In this document: one piece after another, positions 45,440 through 53,809 of the stretch
Layout: every line of letters starts with the position of its first letter
Position numbering within the stretch: position 1 is the first letter of the stretch
The notes under the pieces: model-generated
Told to the model about the DNA's origin: nothing
The model's input: the letters and a program-made list of their open reading frames with translations, nothing else
The model's database searches: none
Translations under genes and position numbers: made by a program
Source: DATFDN01 sp963767645
Lineage (GTDB): Bacteria > Pseudomonadota > Alphaproteobacteria > Acetobacterales > Acetobacteraceae
DNA: 64,000 bases
NCBI GenBank assembly: GCA_963767645.1
Contig: CAVYEW010000008.1
Span: forward strand, 495,487 to 559,486
Direction: 5' to 3'

Positions 45440-47740
45440 ATGGAGAAGTTCGGAAACACGGTACCGGGGCGGGTCGAGGATGCGCGTCTGCTGCGCGGCA
45501 CCGGACGCTACACCGATGATCTTACCCTCCCGAGCATGCTGTACGGCGCGGTCCTGCGCAGCCCGCACGCCGCGGCGCGGATACACTCGGTCGATCCGGC
45601 GGCGGCGCGGACAGTTGCCGGTGTCGTCGCCGTTTATACGGCCCAGGACCTCGCAGCCGACGGCATCGGGCCGATGCCCTGCACGGCCGAGCTGCGCAAC
45701 CGTGACGGCACGCCACGGCGGGACCCGCCGCATCCGGTGCTCGCGGACGGCGTCGTCCGCCATGTCGGCGACCCCGTGGCGTTCGTGGTGGCGGAAAGCT
45801 CGCAGGCGGCCCTAGACGGCGTCGAGGCGGTCGGCGTCGTTTACGAGACGACGCCCCCGGTGACTGACCTGCTCGCGGCGATGGAGGATGGCGCGCCACT
45901 CGTCTGGCCGGACGCGCCGAAAAACATCTGCTTCGACTGGGAAACCGGCGACCGCGACCGCTGCGATGCACTGTTCGCCGGCGCAGCCCGCGTGGTGCGG
46001 CGCCGGATCGTCAACAACCGCGTCGTCGTTGCTAGCATGGAAGGGCGGGCCGCCGTCGCCATGCACAAGGATGGACGCTGGACGCTCACCACCAACACCC
46101 AGGGTGTCTGGCTGGTGCGCGACGTGCTGGCAAACAACGTCTTCAAGGTGGCACCCGACCGGTTCCGCGTTGTCACCGAAGACGTGGGCGGCGGATTCGG
46201 CATGAAGGCTTTTCCCTACCCCGAGCACGCGCTTGTCTGCTACGCGGCACGCAAACTCGGCCGGCCCGTGAAGTGGACCTCAGGCCGAAGCGAGGCCTTC
46301 CTATGCGACACGCAGGGCCGCGACAACGTCGCCTTCGGCGAGCTCGCCCTCGACAAGGACGGCAAGTTCCTGGCGCTCCGGGTGCGCAACGTCGCCAACA
46401 TGGGGGCCTATCTCTCCACGTTTGGTCCCTATATCCCGACATTCGCGGGCTCGAAGGTGCTGCCGGGCGTCTATCGTTTCGGCGCGGCCCATCTGAATGT
46501 GATCGGCGTGTTCACCAATACCCTCCCGGTCGATGCCTACCGCGGTGCCGGGCGACCGGAAGGCAACTACGTCGTCGAACGGCTGGTGGACGCAGCGGCG
46601 CGCGAGACCGGGATCGACCCGGTAGAACTGCGCCGGCGCAACATGATCTCACCGCAGGAAATGCCGTACCGCAGCCTGGTCGGCGAACTCTATGACAGCG
46701 GCGATTTCGGCCGCGTGATGGATAGCGCGATGGCGCGCGTCGATTACGCGGGCTTTCCCGCGCGCCGCGCCGAGGCGCATCGTCGCGGCCGCCATCGTGG
46801 CCTCGGGTTTGCCTATTATGTCGAAACGACGATGGGCGCGCCAAACGAGCGGGCCGAGATCCGCTTTGGCGCCGACGGGAACGTGGAGGTACTTGTTGGC
46901 ACGCAATCGACCGGCCAGGGCCACGAGACCGCCTATGTCAGGATGGTTTCCGACCGGCTCGGTATTCCGGAGGGCCGCATCCGGGTGCGCCAGGGCGACA
47001 GTGAGGCGATCCCGACGGGCGGCGGCACCGGCGGCTCGCGCAGCCTCTACTCCGAGGGTGAGGCGCTGGTGGCGACGGCCAAGACGATCATCAAGAAAGG
47101 CTGCCACGAAGCCTCGGAGGCGCTGGAAGCGGCGGTCGAGGACATCGCCTTCGCCGACGGAGAATTCCGGGTGGCCGGGACCGATCGCAGGATCGGCATC
47201 CTCGATCTGGTGGCCCGGTGCCGCCTTAGTGACGGGCGCAGTGCCCTCGATACCGCCGAGGTGGTGGACATCGAGCGGCACACCTTCCCGAACGGATGCC
47301 ATGTGGCCGAAGTGGAGGTCGATCCAGAGACCGGGCAAACGGAGATCGTGCGCTATGTCGTCGCCGACGACGTGGGCCGCGTGCTGCATCCAACGATCGT
47401 GCGCGGTCAGGTGCACGGCGGCGTAGCTCAGGGGATCGGTCAGGCCGTGTTCGAGCGGACGGTCTATGATCCCGAATCGGGGCAACTGCTCAGCGGCAGC
47501 TTCATGGACTACGCACTGCCGCGGGCGGCGGACTTACCGGATATCGAGGTCGAGTTCATCGAAATTCCGTGCGTCTCGAATTCGCTCGGCGTGAAGGGGG
47601 TTGGCGAGGCCGGCGCAGTCGGCAGTTCGCCCGCGGTGATGAACGCCATCCTTGATGCGCTCGCTCCGTGCGGCGTGCCTGATCTGGACATGCCGGCGAC
47701 TTCGGAGCGGGTCTGGAAGGCGCTGTCGGCTGCAGCATGA
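45440..47740 (+). CDS. Xanthine dehydrogenase/CO dehydrogenase family molybdopterin-binding (large) subunit, form II CoxL type
   Basis: 766 residues. RVEDARLLRGTGRYTDDL, the cofactor-binding DVGGGFGMK, the active-site loop AYRGAGRPE (form II CoxL motif, rather than the AYRCSFR of true CO dehydrogenase) and catalytic-Glu motif VKGVGEAGAVGSSPA are all present. It binds molybdopterin cytosine dinucleotide and hydroxylates an unknown carbonyl or aromatic substrate. The FAD (CoxM) and 2Fe-2S (CoxS) subunits normally encoded next to it are absent within the window, so it must use partners from elsewhere or be an orphan. Intact. Confidence 0.92.
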   Translation: MEKFGNTVPGRVEDARLLRGTGRYTDDLTLPSMLYGAVLRSPHAAARIHSVDPAAARTVAGVVAVYTAQDLAADGIGPMPCTAELRNRDGTPRRDPPHPVLADGVVRHVGDPVAFVVAESSQAALDGVEAVGVVYETTPPVTDLLAAMEDGAPLVWPDAPKNICFDWETGDRDRCDALFAGAARVVRRRIVNNRVVVASMEGRAAVAMHKDGRWTLTTNTQGVWLVRDVLANNVFKVAPDRFRVVTEDVGGGFGMKAFPYPEHALVCYAARKLGRPVKWTSGRSEAFLCDTQGRDNVAFGELALDKDGKFLALRVRNVANMGAYLSTFGPYIPTFAGSKVLPGVYRFGAAHLNVIGVFTNTLPVDAYRGAGRPEGNYVVERLVDAAARETGIDPVELRRRNMISPQEMPYRSLVGELYDSGDFGRVMDSAMARVDYAGFPARRAEAHRRGRHRGLGFAYYVETTMGAPNERAEIRFGADGNVEVLVGTQSTGQGHETAYVRMVSDRLGIPEGRIRVRQGDSEAIPTGGGTGGSRSLYSEGEALVATAKTIIKKGCHEASEALEAAVEDIAFADGEFRVAGTDRRIGILDLVARCRLSDGRSALDTAEVVDIERHTFPNGCHVAEVEVDPETGQTEIVRYVVADDVGRVLHPTIVRGQVHGGVAQGIGQAVFERTVYDPESGQLLSGSFMDYALPRAADLPDIEVEFIEIPCVSNSLGVKGVGEAGAVGSSPAVMNAILDALAPCGVPDLDMPATSERVWKALSAAA

Positions 47741-47901
47741 CGTGCGCGGCATACGGGCCGCGCGCTCGACCCGCTCTTACTCGGCGCGGCTTGAAATCAT
47801 CGGGCGCTGGAAGCCATTCGGCGGCGATTGCTTGTGCTCGAATGCGGGCGGGGTCCATCGTTGTTGAAGCGCCGAACGGATGGCCGGCAGGAATACGCGC
47901 G

Positions 47902-48159
47902 ATGAACACGCGGACGCGGCGCCCGCGCCAGGCAATACGGCGCAAACTGGTCACGTCCGCCGCTCTCCAGACGGAGCGCCGCGGTGCGCCGCGGCCGCGC
48001 TCGGGCGCCTCGAAAGCGGCGGTGGTCACGGCGATGACTGAGCTGGTGGAGGCCGGCTTGGCGTCCTGGCGGGAACGCGCAGACGGGCATCTGGAGCTGC
48101 ACGTCGTTGGGGGCGGGCGGTGGCTCTTCATGGCCGACGGCGTGATGCGGTTGGCCTGA
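47902..48159 (+). CDS. Small hypothetical protein
   Basis: 85 residues from ATG 47902 (CAGGAA upstream). Basic N-terminus (MNTRTRRPRQAIRRKLVTSA) followed by GASKAAVVTAMTELVEAGLA and a beta-like tail, suggestive of a small winged-helix or DNA-binding fold, but no family recognised. Confidence 0.4.
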   Translation: MNTRTRRPRQAIRRKLVTSAALQTERRGAPRPRSGASKAAVVTAMTELVEAGLASWRERADGHLELHVVGGGRWLFMADGVMRLA

Positions 48160-48286
48160 TATCACCGAATGCGGGCTGGAAAAGGCCGGCCATTGCGGGC
48201 CGAGGTTCCGACGATTGCGGCTGATGTATACCTGTGCTCCTGCAACCACCTCGGCAACGTTTCCGGGCTGCGCGCAATGACCATCA

Positions 48287-48411
48287 GGGGGAGCATGAGG
48301 AACTGTAGGGTGCCCGCGCCCGAACGCGTTGGAGGACACGCGACAACCAGATGGCGTGCTGGGCCGCTGGTGGTCTCTCGTCCGAGCCGTCCCACACTTC
48401 CTCATGCTCCC
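48287..48411. repeat. MITE-like inverted-repeat unit 1 (about 125 bp)
   Basis: The left arm GGGAGCATGAGGAACTGTAG (from 48290) and the right arm at 48391-48411 (inverted, GGGAGCATGAGGAAGTGTGGG) match at about 19 of 21 positions. No coding frame of note between the arms. The arms share a core with unit 2 (GGGAGCAT-AGGA--TGT-GGGTG). Confidence 0.6.
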
Positions 48412-48420
48412 GTCCTTGTG

Positions 48421-48556
48421 GGGGAGCATCAGGATCTGTGGGGTGTCTGAGGCGGGCCGGGTCAGGCAGTAATCTAGCCGGATAAATCGACTGCCGAGGC
48501 AGCCCCTGCCAGCAGAGAGCCCCGCACTGGGCACCCCACAGATCCTGATGCTCCCC
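48421..48556. repeat. MITE-like inverted-repeat unit 2 (136 bp)
   Basis: The 25-base arms are a perfect match when inverted: GGGGAGCATCAGGATCTGTG plus GGGTG at 48421-48445 and its complement at 48532-48556. The unit lies 9 bases from unit 1. The arms look like the terminal repeats of an insertion sequence whose interior has been lost, or of a non-autonomous element mobilised in trans. Confidence 0.65.
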
Positions 48557-48639
48557 TGTGGGAGCTGTGCCGATCGGCCTGCACGTCGGAGGCCACCTGG
48601 CGAGACACCCTCTCCGCTCCGGCCGCCCGCAAGGCGGCT

Positions 48640-49238
48640 TCAGGACGCGAGGGCGCGCGCCAGCAGTCGTTCTTCGAGAAGCTCCAGGACAGCGTGCCCC
48701 AGGGTAATATGGCACTCCTGGATGCGCGGGGTTTCGGTGTCGGGCACCACGAGAGCGTGGTCGCACACCTCCAGCGCCGGCCCGCCGCTCCCGCCTAAGA
48801 GGCCGACGGTCACAATGCCCATCTCGCGCGCGGCTCGCAGGGCGGCGACGACGTTGCCGAGCGGCCCGACGTGGTGATCCCGAACAGCACGTCGCCCCGG
48901 CGACCCATCCCTCGCAGGGGGCGCTCAAACACGCGCTCAAACCCATAGTCATTGCCCGCTGCGAGGACGGTCGTTGGGTCGAGGGTCAAGGACAACGCCG
49001 GCCAGGAGTTCCGTTCCACGTGTGGTCGGAGGCGCACTGACAGTTCTGTCGCGAGGTGCATGCTGTCGCAGGCCGAACCGCCGTTGCCACAGAACATCAG
49101 CTTGCCGCCGCCCCGCAGGCTTCTGTCGCACACGTCCACCACCGCCAAGGTCGGCTGTACGAGTTCTGCCGCCACGCGCCGCTTCAGGTCGGCCGAGTGG
49201 TTCAGCATACGGACGAAGATTTCGGCTTCTGTTGTCAT
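48640..49238 (-). pseudogene. gmhA: GmhA-like phosphoheptose isomerase (SIS domain), single frameshift
   Basis: From ATG 49238: GGGKLMFCGNGGSACDSMHL, ATELSVRLRPHVERNSWPAL and GDVLFGITTSGRSA, the SIS sugar-phosphate-binding segments of D-sedoheptulose-7-phosphate isomerase. After an indel near 48855 the next frame gives MGIVTVGLLGGSGGPALEVC, TPRIQECHITLGHAVLELLE (Gln/His active-site region) and ends at 48640. It is full length (about 198 residues) if joined. It would make the heptose precursor of lipopolysaccharide or capsule; no other heptose gene is nearby. Confidence 0.78.
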
Positions 49239-49329
49239 TAGTCCTGACTTGTGCACGACTGAGAGATGGTTTGACGTTCATAAATACCCTGATAGTAGTT
49301 AGTGCTTCGACTTAAAGACCGGAGAGAAT

Positions 49330-49690
49330 GTGAACCCAACAAATTGTCCGAATGGCGGGGCCGCTTCAGCAAACATCACCAAGCGGATTCAAGAGCTGGG
49401 GGATTGGAGAGGAGAAACCCTCGCTCATGTCCGTCAGCTCATCCACGAGGCCGACCCCGATATCCAGGAGGAGTGGAAATGGGTCAAGCCGTCGAACCCG
49501 GGAACCCCAGTCTGGTCCCATGACGGCATCGTCTGCACAGGGGAATCTTACAAACAGGTCGTGAAGCTCACCTTCGCTCGCGGAGCCTCCATCAAAGACC
49601 CGAAGAGGCTCTTTAATTCCAGCCTGGAGGGAAACACGCGGCGTGCGATCGACCTCCGCGAAGGGGAAAAGATAAACGAAACTGTCTTCA
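49330..49690 (+). pseudogene. DUF1801-type protein, 3' end replaced
   Basis: GTG start at 49330 with GGAGAGA upstream. RIQELGDWRGETLAHVRQLI, GTPVWSHDGIVCTGESYKQV, KLTFARGASIKDPKRLFNSS and EGNTRRAIDLREGEKINETV match the DUF1801/YdhG-like family. The expected last ~20 residues are missing: at about 49690 the sequence changes into a segment also found at 51290. The frame then runs on to 49980 with unrelated residues. Function of the family is unknown. Confidence 0.6.
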
Positions 49691-49830
49691 ACCTGAATGC
49701 GGCCGGCCGCTTGTTGAATGGCGCGTTGGCCGCCGGCGGTTCAGGACGGGCCATCGATCTCTGCCTCCAATCTCTACCTTTCCGAGAATCGCGACGAACG
49801 CCGTCGCGCGCAACCGGAGCGCCGCCTCCG
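49690..49830 (-). pseudogene. Duplicated 3' fragment of the 84-codon gene (second copy at 51290-51400)
   Basis: The sequence at 49725-49775 (core GCGCGTTGG-CG-CGGCGGTT then CAGGAC--GGCC-TCGATCTC) repeats the 3' end and downstream flank of the gene at 51339-51593, with about 75 % identity over 110 bases and in the same orientation. Its frame is broken. The two copies bracket the tandem-repeat gene. Confidence 0.5.
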
Positions 49831-49910
49831 GGTCCCGCATGCGGCGCGTCAGCGGCTGGTCGTCACGACACCTTCTTCTTTCGGAGCCTGCGGGCTCCGT
49901 TCCGGCTCAC

Positions 49911-51128
49911 CTATCCGATATGGCCCTTGATGAAGTCAAATGCGCCCAGAGCGCCTGCCTTGCCAATTTCCCCTCCATAGTGGTTTCCCGCGACCGCCCC
50001 GATCACCCCGGCAACCCCGGCGATCACCGGGTCAGCAGGGCCTGTCTCAGCACCAGCGACACCAACGCTAAAGGCAGCGCCGGGACCTGCCACCGAGCTT
50101 GCAACGAGGGAGCCAATTTCCCCACCACCATCTCCGATGGCGGTGCGCCAAGTCTCGGTGCCCCAGTGTCCTTCCTTCCTTTCAGCATTCGCCATGTCGA
50201 CGGCGTCGGCAAGAAAGCTAATTCCGGTTCCGTACCTGGCCGTCATTCCCCAATCCTCGATCTTCTTCAGATCCAGGTTGTCGACGACGTCCTTGCCCTT
50301 CTCCGCTGCTTCAATGACCGCTTCCGTTTGCTTGTCTGCAATCCATTGCGCCCCGGCGCCCAGATCGGACACCAGCGATGGCACATTCACCCCCCCTGAA
50401 TCGCCGTTCGGATGCGGTTGCGGCGACGGCTTGGCGCTCGAAGCGGCCGGCGCGGCGGACGCCGCCTGCGGATCGTTGAGGACGTGCGCCGCGTGGAGCG
50501 CGTGAGCCTGCTGCTTCTCCTGCGCGATCAGTGCCTGCCGGTCCGCGTCCGGCAGCCGCCGCAGCAGGTCGGCGCTGGGATGGACCGGCGCCGCCGCCGC
50601 CGCCTGCGCCGCGTTGAGGACGTGCGCCGCGTGGAGCGCGTGAGCCTGCTGCTTCTCCTGCGCGATCAGTGCCTGCCGGTCCGCGTCCGGCAGCCGCCGC
50701 AGCAGGTCGGCGCTGGGATGGACCGGCGCCGCCGCCGCTGCCCGCGCCTCGGCGTTGACGTGCGCTACGTGCGCCGCATGGGCTTTCTGCTTCTCCTGGG
50801 CGATCAGCGCCTGCCGGTCCTGGTCCGGCAGGTGCCGCAGCAGGTCGGCGCTGGGATGGACCGGCGCGGGCGTTGCCGCGTGCGGCTTGGTAGTGACGTG
50901 CGCCACATGCGCCTGATGCTTCTGCTGGGCGATCAGCGCCTGCCGGTCCTGGTCCGGCAGGTGCCGCAGCAGGTCGGCGCTGGGATGGATCGGCGCGGCG
51001 GCCGCTGCCCGCGCCTCGGTCTTGACGTGCGCCACGTGAGCCTGATGCTTCTGCTGGGCGATCAGCGCCTGCCGGTCCGCGTCCGGCAGTTGGCGCAGCA
51101 GGTCGGGGGAAACCGGTTTGCTCGTCAT
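49911..51128 (-). CDS. Tandem-repeat protein with C-terminal glycine-zipper-like domain
   Basis: 405 residues. Residues 5 to about 215 are five repeats of 40-46 residues with core SADLLRRLPDADRQALIAQE followed by K-QAH-H and an Ala-rich linker; two adjacent units are near-identical in DNA (138-bp period). A Pro/Ser linker leads to a C-terminal part (about 245-405) ending in a Gly/Ala-rich segment (GEIGSLVASSVAGPGAAFSV, IAGVAGVIGAVAGNHYGGEI) like the glycine-zipper regions of secreted toxins and membrane-inserting effectors. No signal peptide. It is the third gene after the MORN and 84-codon genes on the same strand. I do not recognise the family; an effector role is a guess. Confidence 0.65.
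   Translation of the reverse strand: MTSKPVSPDLLRQLPDADRQALIAQQKHQAHVAHVKTEARAAAAAPIHPSADLLRHLPDQDRQALIAQQKHQAHVAHVTTKPHAATPAPVHPSADLLRHLPDQDRQALIAQEKQKAHAAHVAHVNAEARAAAAAPVHPSADLLRRLPDADRQALIAQEKQQAHALHAAHVLNAAQAAAAAPVHPSADLLRRLPDADRQALIAQEKQQAHALHAAHVLNDPQAASAAPAASSAKPSPQPHPNGDSGGVNVPSLVSDLGAGAQWIADKQTEAVIEAAEKGKDVVDNLDLKKIEDWGMTARYGTGISFLADAVDMANAERKEGHWGTETWRTAIGDGGGEIGSLVASSVAGPGAAFSVGVAGAETGPADPVIAGVAGVIGAVAGNHYGGEIGKAGALGAFDFIKGHIG
50410..51110. repeat. In-gene tandem repeats, period 120-138 bp
   Basis: Five units encode the repeats of the protein above. The two units nearest the linker (starting at about 50475 and 50613 on the plus strand) are almost identical over 138 bases, indicating recent duplication; the others differ in length by multiples of three. 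Confidence 0.8.
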
Positions 51129-51235
51129 GGCGCTTCCTCCTCGCGCCGCTCTCGCGGCGTCTACCCGGATCGTCTCTGTTCCGGGATAGACCTAGAGTAG
51201 GCGCGAGCAGGATCAAAACGAGGGCCGAAAAAAGG

Positions 51236-51282
51236 AACCTTTGTGACGTGGTCACCAAAGTTCGCGAAAGGGAATATTCCGC
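51236..51282. promoter_or_regulatory. Palindromic elements upstream of the tandem-repeat gene
   Basis: Two palindromes lie about 110-150 bases upstream of the repeat gene. The first is TTTGTGAC-GTG-GTCACCAAA (51240-51259, near-perfect, extendable to GAAC/GTTC arms). The second is GGAATATTCC (51271-51280) within CGCG-flanked sequence. They may be operator sites, or a transcription terminator for the 84-codon gene. Confidence 0.4.
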
Positions 51283-51338
51283 GCCTTTGCTTGAATGCAG
51301 CGTGTTGCGGGTCGAACGGCGCGTTGGTCGGCGGCGGT

Positions 51339-51593
51339 TCAGGACATGGCCTCGATCTCTGCCTCCACGAAGACCGCGACGAGCGCCGTCTCGCGCATCG
51401 AGGGCCAAACCGGCGTGCCTTGCTGCGCATGGATTGCACCATGGTCGGCCTCTACTGCCAGAGCTTCCGGCGGGTATCGCGTCCCATCGTGCTTGACATC
51501 GAAACCGGGATTCCCCGGATGGCCTTCGATTTCGTGCCTTCGTCGCGGACCATATTCCTCTTGCAACCCGCTTGACAGGAATTTGGCGGTCAC
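51339..51593 (-). CDS. 84-residue hypothetical protein (possible partner of the tandem-repeat protein)
   Basis: GTG start at 51593 overlaps the TGA of the frame-corrected MORN gene (GTGA), a sign of translational coupling. Sequence: basic segment EEYGPRRRHEIEGHPG, then GFDVKHDGTRYPPEALAVEA and the end ETALVAVFVEAEIEAMS. No family recognised. A degraded copy of its 3' end lies downstream of the tandem-repeat gene. An immunity or chaperone role is only a hypothesis from position. Confidence 0.5.
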   Translation of the reverse strand: MTAKFLSSGLQEEYGPRRRHEIEGHPGNPGFDVKHDGTRYPPEALAVEADHGAIHAQQGTPVWPSMRETALVAVFVEAEIEAMS

Positions 51594-52125
51594 GGCCGGT
51601 CGACCCCCTTTGTTGGCCCAGTGACCGCGAAGCTGTGCGTTTTGGCCAAGTAGGTTGCGGCCTGCCGCGACGCGCGCTCAAGCTCCCTCGCGGCGGCATC
51701 TTGCGGCACGATCAGCGGCCAGAACACGCTTCCGGGCGGGTGCCGAAGGCGGCGGACCGGCCATCCCCGGAGTAGCAGCCGCGCGCCCATGTCCCCGTGA
51801 ACGGCGGCTCGCCGGGCCGTGTCAGCGTTCCCGCCCCGTCCGGCTTGCCGTCGCGCCACTCGCCTTCGTAGCGGGTGCCATCAGCCCTGACCGCTACCCC
51901 CCCCTTGCCGTGGGGGTGTCCTTCGCGGATTTGCCCGTCGCAGCGGCTACCGTCGGCCTCGATGAACGAGCCAGGCCCGTTCGGGATGCCATCCTGCCAC
52001 TCGGCCTCAAGGCGCTCGCCACTCGGCAGAGACGCCACGCCATGCCCGTTGCGCTTCCCGTCGCGGAACCCACCCTTTGTGAGACGCGCTCGCTGACATT
52101 GGACGCCCTTCGTCATTGTCTTCAT
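51590..52125 (-). pseudogene. MORN-repeat protein, frameshift near the C-terminus
   Basis: ATG 52125. Four MORN-like repeats: GGFRDGKRNGHGVASLPSG, AEWQDGIPNGPGSFIEADG, GQIREGHPHGKGGVAVRADG and EGEWRDGKPDGAGTL. After an indel near 51740 a plausible tail (GSVFWPLIVPQDAAARELER then KTHSFAVTGPTKGVDRP) continues in the next frame to 51590, where its stop overlaps the next gene's GTG. That overlap is why I take 51590 rather than 51712 as the real end. MORN repeats mediate membrane or protein contacts. Confidence 0.65.
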
Positions 52126-52132
52126 ATCGCGC

Positions 52133-52571
52133 TCAGCTGCGTTCTTGGGCGAGTCCGATGAGAAGCCGTTCAGGCCCCCGGATGTAGCAGAGCCGATACG
52201 CGTCTTTATACTGGACTACTTCGCCTACGAGCTGCGCGCCGCACTTGCGAAGCCTTTCAAGCGTCTCATCGATGTCGTCCACGGCGAACATGACGCGGAG
52301 GTAGCCTAGAGCGTTTACCGGGGCGTTGCGGTGATCCGCGACGGCAGGCGGCGTGAGGAAGCGGGAGAGCTCGAGCCGGCCGTGGCCGTCCGGCGTGCGC
52401 ATCATGGCAATCTCAACGCGCTGATCGCCCAGTCCAGTGACACGTCCGGCCCATTCTCCTTAGATCGTGGCCCGCCCTTCGAGCTCGAGGCCGAGCTCGC
52501 GAAAGAAATCAATCGTCCCTTCGAGGTCATCAACGACGATTCCTACGTTGTCCATTCGTTTGAGCGCCATG
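52133..52571 (-). pseudogene. Glyoxalase/VOC-family protein with one in-frame stop
   Basis: From ATG 52571: MALKRMDNVGIVVDDLEGTI, DFFRELGLELEGRATI, then TAA at about 52462-52464 where Glu is expected, then GEWAGRVTGLGDQRVEIAMM and GYLRVMFAVDDIDETLERLR. This is a single-domain vicinal-oxygen-chelate protein of about 145 residues (bleomycin resistance/dioxygenase type), in one continuous frame broken only by that stop. The part after the stop could be read from ATG 52405 as a 90-residue fragment. Confidence 0.75.
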
Positions 52572-52645
52572 TGTCCAATCTCCCGCCAAATGCGCCAAGC
52601 CGAGCATCGAGACGGCCGCGAGCAGCGCGGCGCGCGACACGGCGT

Positions 52646-52897
52646 TCACCGCCACAGCCCCTCGAACCGCCGGCCCGCGGTGCGGGTGTAGTGGACGGTG
52701 TGCCTGGGGTCTCGGTGGCCGAGATAATCCTGGATCAGCCGCAGGTCGTGGCCCTTGTCGGCCAATGCGAAGCCGCAGGAATGGCGCAGCGTGTGCGGAT
52801 GCACGCCCAGCAGGCCGGCACGCTCGGCCGCTGCGGTGACGAGGTAGTTGACTGCCTGCCGGGTCATGGGCTGACCGCGCTCGGAGACGAATGGCAT
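52646..52897 (-). pseudogene. Tyrosine recombinase, C-terminal catalytic fragment
   Basis: FVSERGQPMTRQAVNYLV, HPHTLRHSCGFALADKGHDL and YLGHRDPRHTVHYTRTAG give the second Arg/His (HTLRH), the His of GH and the nucleophilic Tyr (HYT) of tyrosine recombinases of the FimB/XerC-like type. The N-terminal core-binding domain and first catalytic Arg are missing, because the coding sequence is joined to the 3' end of parA at about 52895. Confidence 0.7.
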
Positions 52898-53519
52898 TGC
52901 GCTTCAGCCAGCCCCAAACCTCCGCAATCTCCGCCCTGGCTTTCCCGGTCGGCTCGCGCTCCTGCACCGCCAACGCCTCGGCCTGCGCGTAGGGGAAGCT
53001 CAGGGTGTAGCTAAGCGGTGTTGGGCAGAACGGAATGTCGAGCTCCTCCAGCCGGCCGCGCGCCAAGCCGAATGCACGGGCCCGGTTGCCAGGCGGCGTC
53101 TGGGTGAAGATGGTCGCGGATGGCTTCTTCATCCGCGAGACGATGCCCCACGTCGCCTCGAGCGCTCGGACATCCATCGGGTTCGGACGGGTGATCATGA
53201 CAGCGCCAGTGGAAACATCGAGCGCCGCGTTGATCGCCGGCGCGGAATGAGGAGGAGTGTCGATCACCACCAGGCCGGCGCCGCGCTTCGCCAAGTCGGC
53301 CACAACGGCGGCAAGGGGCTTTGAACCCAAGGGGATGACAGCCGGCGCCTCCAATTCGGCCGCCTCGCGCTGCTCGCCCCATTCCGCTGCCGATTTCTGC
53401 GGATCGGTGTCGATGAGCGCCGCCGCAATACCTTGGCGGAGCGCCTCGACGGCGAGGCACTGGCTTACCGTCGTTTTGCCAACTCCGCCCTTTGAAGAGC
53501 AGACCGCGATCACCTTCAT
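52891..53519 (-). CDS. parA: ParA-family partition ATPase, 3' end joined to a recombinase fragment
   Basis: ATG 53519. The deviant Walker A motif KVIAVCSSKGGVGKTT (Lys10 and Lys15), LIDTDPQKSAAEWGEQRE and GLVVIDTPPHSAPAINAALD identify a ParA/MinD-type ATPase of the plasmid group. The family sequence runs to about EIAEVWGWLKRNA (~210 residues), after which the frame enters the recombinase fragment out of register and stays open to 52530. No ParB gene is adjacent. It suggests a plasmid or integrated-plasmid origin. Two palindromes lie upstream (next entry). Confidence 0.82.
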
Positions 53520-53569
53520 TCTGCCCCTCCGGAAGGTGCCGCAGGGCCAGTAGGAAGAAATAGCGATTC

Positions 53570-53605
53570 GGTGCAATGGCGATTGCACCATACTGCCATA
53601 TGGCA
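53570..53605. promoter_or_regulatory. Two adjacent palindromes upstream of parA
   Basis: GGTGCAAT-GGCG-ATTGCACC (53570-53589; perfect 8-base arms, 4-base spacer) and TGCCATATGGCA (53594-53605; perfect 12-base palindrome) lie 50-86 bases upstream of the parA start. They are candidate autoregulatory operators or centromere-like sites. Confidence 0.5.
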
Positions 53606-53809
53606 AAAGGCGAGAACTGCCCGAATGTTGCTCTCCCAGATGTCTCTCTTGCCGTGATGCTAAAGCCTGTTATGGACTGATAGGGCCGGTATTCCCAGCT
53701 TGCGGGCGTGATGACTGTCCGCAAGCCTTATCCGTCCGACGTGTCCAATGAAGAGTGGGCGCTTGTTGCTCCTTACCTGACCTTGCTGCGCGAGGATGCC
53801 GCCCAGCGC

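Noticed and set aside
50410..51110. Regular repeats that might suggest a CRISPR array
   Set aside because: The units are 120-138 bases, in frame and coding, with no short identical repeats or unique spacers and no cas genes nearby.
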